NCBI GenBank assembly: GCA_905236585.1
Contig: CAJOQZ010000042.1
Location: forward strand, 1-8,424
Length of the DNA stretch: 8,424 nucleotides
Direction: 5' to 3'
Source of the DNA: an uncultured Lachnospiraceae bacterium
GTDB taxonomy: Bacteria; Bacillota; Clostridia; Lachnospirales; Lachnospiraceae
Shown: piece after piece, positions 5,041-8,424 of the stretch
Layout of the letters: every line of letters begins with the position of its first letter
Position numbering within the stretch: the first letter of the stretch is position 1
Made by a program: the position numbers and the translations under genes
The notes under the pieces: generated by a model
What the model was told of the DNA's origin: nothing
Databases searched by the model: none
What the model saw: only the letters and a program-made list of their open reading frames with translations

Positions 5041-7198
5041 ATGCGTTGGCATCTGCGTCAAACTGTGCAATCTCATCTTCGCTTGCAAGTGTAAACATAT
5101 TGACGATCTCATCCAAATTCTCAGCAACAGACTGTTGGTCGGTAGCCATGCCGTTTACATCCTCCACCATTTCGGCAACTTCGCCGATCGTTTCGGTAAC
5201 CTCCGAAGAAGATGTCGCCGTCTCGGTCGCGGATTCGGCAATCGAAGCAACTGCCGCGTTCACCTGTTCCATCGAATCACTGATATAGCCTACCATCTCG
5301 GAAATCTGATCCGAAAGATGTCCGAAAGACTTCGCGTCCTCGCCGTACTCCTTCGCAACTTCCACGAAGTTCTCATAATCGGGAGCCGCCGTATCCTTAA
5401 CGAACGCAAGCAATTCCATCGCGGATTTGTTCAATGCTTCAAACGCATCCTGTATGCCGCTTACCGTATTCTGAATCTCGTCAACCGCCGCCTTTGTCTC
5501 AGAGGCAAGAGAATTGATCTCTCCCGCGACAACTGCGAACCCACGGCCGTGCTCTCCGGCACGCGCCGCCTCGATCGAAGCATTCAAGGATAAGAGGTTG
5601 ATCTGGCTGGCGATATCCGCAATCGAATCCGCTAAAGTTCCGATCTGCTTTACTACTTCCGCCTGCTCGGAAGCAACGCGCAGCTCTTCCCCGCGTTGAT
5701 CGGCGATCGTCATCGCGTGGTGCGAGGATTCTCGGCTTTCTTTTTCGATCTTCTGCGCTTTCTTCTCGATCGCAACCGCCTCTTCCTTGGTCTTGCGCGT
5801 CTCATCCGCAAGGCGCTGTACCGAAGCATTGACTTCGTTCGCCGAAGCGGAAACCTGTTCCGTCGCCGCGCCGGTATTCGTCATCGCGTCGTTGACCCGC
5901 GTCATCGCAGCGGAGATCTCCTCGAACCTCGCCAAAAGATCCGTAGACGTCTCGGACAATGAACCGGAAGACGTGTTGACTTTCGTCGAACCGATGCCGA
6001 TATTGCGGATAACGCCGCTGTTGTTCTTATACATGTCGTTCAGCGACAACGCCATATCGCCGATCTCGTCTTTGCGCTTAATCCGAAGCGGCTTTACCGT
6101 AAAGTTGCCTTTTGCAAGTTCGCTTGCAAAAGTCGATACGGTGGACATAGCCTTGGCAATTCCGTTCGCCTGCCAAATGATCAAAGCCGCCGTAATGATC
6201 ATTGCCACAACGCTTATGATAACGGAAACCCGCGTCATCCTTGTAACAGGCGCGACCACTTCCGCATGCTTCATTGTCAGTCCGACTTTCCATCCGGCAT
6301 GCTTCGTCGTACCCCAGTAGAGGTTGCGCGCATCGCCTTCCCATGTGAAACTGCCGGTACCTGTCTCATTTGAAAGGATCGAATTGACATATTCGCTCAT
6401 CTCGGTACTGTCCGCAAGAGTCATCCCCTTCTGCGAAGCATCCTCTATCGCCGGATGATATACATATACGCCTTCGTTGCTGGTAAGCCAGATACTGCCG
6501 GATTCTCCGACTTCTACTGCATTCAGTTCTTCCTGCAGCGTCGTCATCATGATATCTACGGTAATACATCCGACGAATTTGCCATCCATGCCTTTGATTG
6601 GGCAGGAACAACTTGCCATGGTAATACCGGATGTCTCATCATAATAGGGAGACGTGATGACTGCCTCCGTACCGGAAGCATTTTTCGCATTCAGGTAATA
6701 TTCCTGATTGAAATAGTCATACTCCGCGTTGGAATAATCCCACGTCTCAACGATATCGCTTCCTTCCTTATACCAGTACGGACCATAGTACTCGGACTCC
6801 GGATCATATACATTGGGCTCGAACCAAAGACCACAGCCTAAAATCATGTCATTATTCATCGCGACGCCTTTATACATCGACGCAAAATCTTCTATACTGA
6901 CATCCTTATAACATCCGGCAGTCGCCTTTGCCAGCGTCTCCGCCGCCGAGATGATCGAATATAATTCGCCGTCGACCAAATTCGTATATTCGTCAACCGT
7001 CGCCTCCATCATATCGGAACTGGAATCGACCAAAGCCGATTTTGCCGTGCTGCCCATGTAAAGAGCGATCACATTGATAGCGACCACGACAACCGGAATA
7101 ATGAATAGGATCAACTTCGCCCGGATGCCCAACCCCTTAGTGCGGCGCGTATTACTTGACGAACTCCCTTTCGTCTTTGCTTTTTTCGCTTTTGCCAT
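5039..7198 (-). CDS. Methyl-accepting chemotaxis protein with dCache-like extracellular sensor and HAMP domain
   Basis: A 719-residue membrane chemoreceptor that senses an external ligand and controls the CheA kinase through CheW. A lysine-rich cytoplasmic tail (1-27) precedes TM1 (28-48). The extracellular region (about 50-318) has dCache-type features: WFEPNVYDPESEYYGPYWY (125-143), TSPYYDETSG (182-191) and GKFVGCITVDI (206-216). TM2 is at about 323-343, HAMP at about 344-397, then a long coiled coil whose hairpin tip is INLLSLNASIEAARAGEHGRGFAVVAGEI (533-561). An Ala-Pro-Asp break (A604-P606 region, APDYENF) interrupts the returning helix. No C-terminal CheR/CheB-tethering pentapeptide is present. 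The arginine-containing motif of amino-acid-binding dCache receptors is not seen near YDYFNQEYYL, so another ligand is likely, but unknown. Five cysteines (96, 122, 197, 199, 211) lie in the sensor. The ATG at 7198 has GGAGG 10 nt upstream. It stands alone between radA and the tRNA, with no chemotaxis genes adjacent and no recognisable sigma-D flagellar promoter. Confidence 0.96.
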   Translation of the reverse strand: MAKAKKAKTKGSSSSNTRRTKGLGIRAKLILFIIPVVVVAINVIALYMGSTAKSALVDSSSDMMEATVDEYTNLVDGELYSIISAAETLAKATAGCYKDVSIEDFASMYKGVAMNNDMILGCGLWFEPNVYDPESEYYGPYWYKEGSDIVETWDYSNAEYDYFNQEYYLNAKNASGTEAVITSPYYDETSGITMASCSCPIKGMDGKFVGCITVDIMMTTLQEELNAVEVGESGSIWLTSNEGVYVYHPAIEDASQKGMTLADSTEMSEYVNSILSNETGTGSFTWEGDARNLYWGTTKHAGWKVGLTMKHAEVVAPVTRMTRVSVIISVVAMIITAALIIWQANGIAKAMSTVSTFASELAKGNFTVKPLRIKRKDEIGDMALSLNDMYKNNSGVIRNIGIGSTKVNTSSGSLSETSTDLLARFEEISAAMTRVNDAMTNTGAATEQVSASANEVNASVQRLADETRKTKEEAVAIEKKAQKIEKESRESSHHAMTIADQRGEELRVASEQAEVVKQIGTLADSIADIASQINLLSLNASIEAARAGEHGRGFAVVAGEINSLASETKAAVDEIQNTVSGIQDAFEALNKSAMELLAFVKDTAAPDYENFVEVAKEYGEDAKSFGHLSDQISEMVGYISDSMEQVNAAVASIAESATETATSSSEVTETIGEVAEMVEDVNGMATDQQSVAENLDEIVNMFTLASEDEIAQFDADANA

Positions 7199-7252
7199 TT
7201 TCTAAGAGCCTCCCTATATCTACAGTTATAAAACAACAAGAACAGTAATAAT

Positions 7253-7258
7253 TTTATA
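7253..7258 (-). promoter_or_regulatory. Candidate -10 element for the chemoreceptor gene
   Basis: TATAAA on the minus strand, about 55 nt before the start codon, in an AT-rich gap. The -35 is weak (TTGCTT at a 15-nt spacing), which may mean activator dependence or that the true promoter is elsewhere. Confidence 0.3.
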
Positions 7259-7259
7259 C

Positions 7260-7295
7260 AATTATGACAAATAAAGCAAGTTGTTTGTCATAATT
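7260..7295. repeat. Perfect 12-bp inverted repeat upstream of the chemoreceptor gene, possible operator
   Basis: AATTATGACAAA (7260-7271) and TTTGTCATAATT (7284-7295) are exactly complementary around a 12-nt spacer, placing equivalent bases 24 bp apart, near two helical turns. One arm abuts the -10-like TATAAA. It has no trailing U-run on the minus strand, so it is more likely a regulator site than a radA terminator, though a weak radA transcript end is possible. Confidence 0.75.
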
Positions 7296-7329
7296 ATTTG
7301 GCAAAATTCACAGATGATTTTTATCAATT

Positions 7330-8424
7330 TTATATAATCAATCCGACTGCCTCTGCCACATTGGACACTCCAAACAGTTTCATTCCGTCGGTCGGCATAT
7401 CATCCTGCAGGCTTACTTTCGGTACAATACAGGTGCTAAAACCTAACTTTTTTGCTTCGGATATCCGCTGCCGGGGCATATTGACCGCCCGCACTTCCCC
7501 CGATAAACCGACTTCGCCGAAGACCACGGTCTTAACGCGCAATCTACGATTGGTGAATCCCGAGGCAATGGCCATACATATCCCCAAATCAGCGGAAGGT
7601 TCGTCCAATTTTATACCGCCCGCCGCTTTTACAAACACATCACAAGGACCTATTGCCAAATGCACGCGCTTTTCAAGCACCGCCAACAGTAACTGCAATC
7701 TTTTGATGTCGATGGCATCGGCGGTGCGATGGGGCGGCACATACGGAGTGGGAGCGACCAAGGCTTGCAACTCCACCAACAGGGCGCGTGTTCCTTCGAT
7801 TATGGGTATGACAACAGTCCCCAATGTCGGCGCACTTTCTGACAGAAACAGCCGCGAAGCGTCGGGGACATCCCACAGCCCACTGTCCCGCATTTCAAAT
7901 ATGCCCATTTCGTTCGTACTGCCGAAACGATTCTTGGCGGCGCGGAGTACGCGATAATCGGAGGAGCGTTCGCCCTCAAAATACAAGACGGTATCGACGA
8001 TGTGTTCTAAAACGCGAGGACCCGCCAATGTACCGTCCTTGGTGACGTGACCGATTATAAATGCGGCTATGCCGAGGCTTTTTATTATGCGCAACAGCTC
8101 TACTGCACATTCACGCACCTGTGAGACGCTCCCCGGTGCGCTCTCTATCTCCGGGCGAAAAATCGTCTGAATCGAGTCGATTATCAAAAATTGCGGCTTG
8201 ATGTTGCTTATGTATATCGATATGGTGTTAAGATTGGTCTCGCTTACGACCAACAAATTTGGATTCAAGGCTCGCAGGCGTTCGGCGCGCATTCTTATTT
8301 GCCCTATGCTTTCTTCGCCGGTGACGTACAGCACCTTTTTGCCGTTGGCGGCAACGTTGGCGCAGGTTTTTAGGGTGAGGCTGGATTTGCCTATGCCGGG
8401 ATCGCCGACGAGGAGTACCATGGA
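7330..8424 (-). CDS. radA: DNA repair/recombination ATPase RadA (Sms), C-terminal 364 residues, cut by the right edge
   Basis: Cytoplasmic RecA-like ATPase with a Lon-like C-terminal domain; in studied bacteria RadA is a helicase promoting branch migration in recombination. Numbering from the first visible residue: Walker A GDPGIGKS (7-14), GEES near 36-39, Walker B LIIDSIQT (80-87), the diagnostic RadA motif KNRFGST (164-170), and the Lon-like domain from about 200 with DEPSADLG (274-281) and VVFGEVGLSGEVRAV (300-314). RadA is usually about 450-460 residues, so about 90 residues with the C4 zinc finger lie off-window. The ATG at 8421 is internal: it begins at the MVLLVGDPG strand that leads into Walker A, and the frame continues upstream with a serine codon to the edge. 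The gene ends at TAA 7330. No terminator with a U-run separates it from the chemoreceptor 131 bp downstream. Confidence 0.97.
   Translation of the reverse strand, partial: SMVLLVGDPGIGKSSLTLKTCANVAANGKKVLYVTGEESIGQIRMRAERLRALNPNLLVVSETNLNTISIYISNIKPQFLIIDSIQTIFRPEIESAPGSVSQVRECAVELLRIIKSLGIAAFIIGHVTKDGTLAGPRVLEHIVDTVLYFEGERSSDYRVLRAAKNRFGSTNEMGIFEMRDSGLWDVPDASRLFLSESAPTLGTVVIPIIEGTRALLVELQALVAPTPYVPPHRTADAIDIKRLQLLLAVLEKRVHLAIGPCDVFVKAAGGIKLDEPSADLGICMAIASGFTNRRLRVKTVVFGEVGLSGEVRAVNMPRQRISEAKKLGFSTCIVPKVSLQDDMPTDGMKLFGVSNVAEAVGLII

Noticed and set aside
5787..6320. Open frame of 177 codons on the plus strand
   Set aside because: Mirror of the chemoreceptor gene; its sequence is low-complexity and explained by the codon bias of the real gene.
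7298..7957. Open frame of 219 codons on the plus strand
   Set aside because: It lies antisense to radA, has no recognisable domains and no ribosome binding site, while the opposite strand encodes a clear RadA.
8419..8421. ATG at 8421 as the start of radA
   Set aside because: It is internal: Walker A follows within a few residues, RadA has about 90 more residues upstream, and the frame stays open to the window edge.
1..8424. CRISPR array, insertion sequence or prophage remnant, prompted by the Cas4-like domain
   Set aside because: No direct repeats with regular spacing, no transposase or integrase, and no cas genes were seen; the nuclease domain is part of a helicase.

Overview
The window looks like a piece of chromosome from an anaerobic Clostridia-type Firmicute, most plausibly Lachnospiraceae. 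The reasons are the large single-chain type of PurL, a helicase with an N-terminal PD-(D/E)XK nuclease of the kind found in Clostridia, an HPr-like protein without the catalytic histidine, a tRNA with no encoded CCA, GGAGG-type ribosome binding sites, a CcpA-type cre box and compact stem/U-run terminators. This placement is inferred from family resemblance only. Every supportable gene lies on the minus strand, so transcription runs from high to low coordinates. No mobile element, CRISPR array or rRNA was seen.

In transcription order: (1) radA, lacking its N-terminus because it runs off the right edge (7330-8424). (2) A 131-bp gap holding a perfect 12-bp inverted repeat around a likely promoter. 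(3) A 719-residue transmembrane chemoreceptor with a dCache-like sensor (5039-7198), followed by a weak hairpin at its stop codon. (4) A 51-bp palindrome containing the -35 box of a strong tRNA promoter, then tRNA-Trp(CCA) (4815-4887) and a clear terminator. (5) A promoter with a perfect TATAAT and a perfect cre palindrome just downstream of the predicted transcription start, a leader of about 210 nt, and a 75-residue HPr/Crh-like protein (4273-4500) ending in a clear terminator. (6) An 806-residue nuclease-helicase of the DinG/XPD family (1787-4207), whose start codon sits immediately behind that terminator and a possible extended -10, with no Shine-Dalgarno. (7) purL (1-1726), whose C-terminal half lies beyond the left edge.

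The coding genes are mostly housekeeping: recombination (RadA), DNA repair (nuclease-helicase), purine synthesis (PurL), a tRNA, and a chemoreceptor. The most notable part is 4234-4972. It combines a cre-controlled HPr-like gene, which may link carbon-catabolite signalling to a protein that keeps the regulatory serine but not the PTS histidine, a possibly leaderless helicase mRNA, and an elaborate palindrome on the tRNA-Trp promoter. I see no convincing wholly new multi-gene system.
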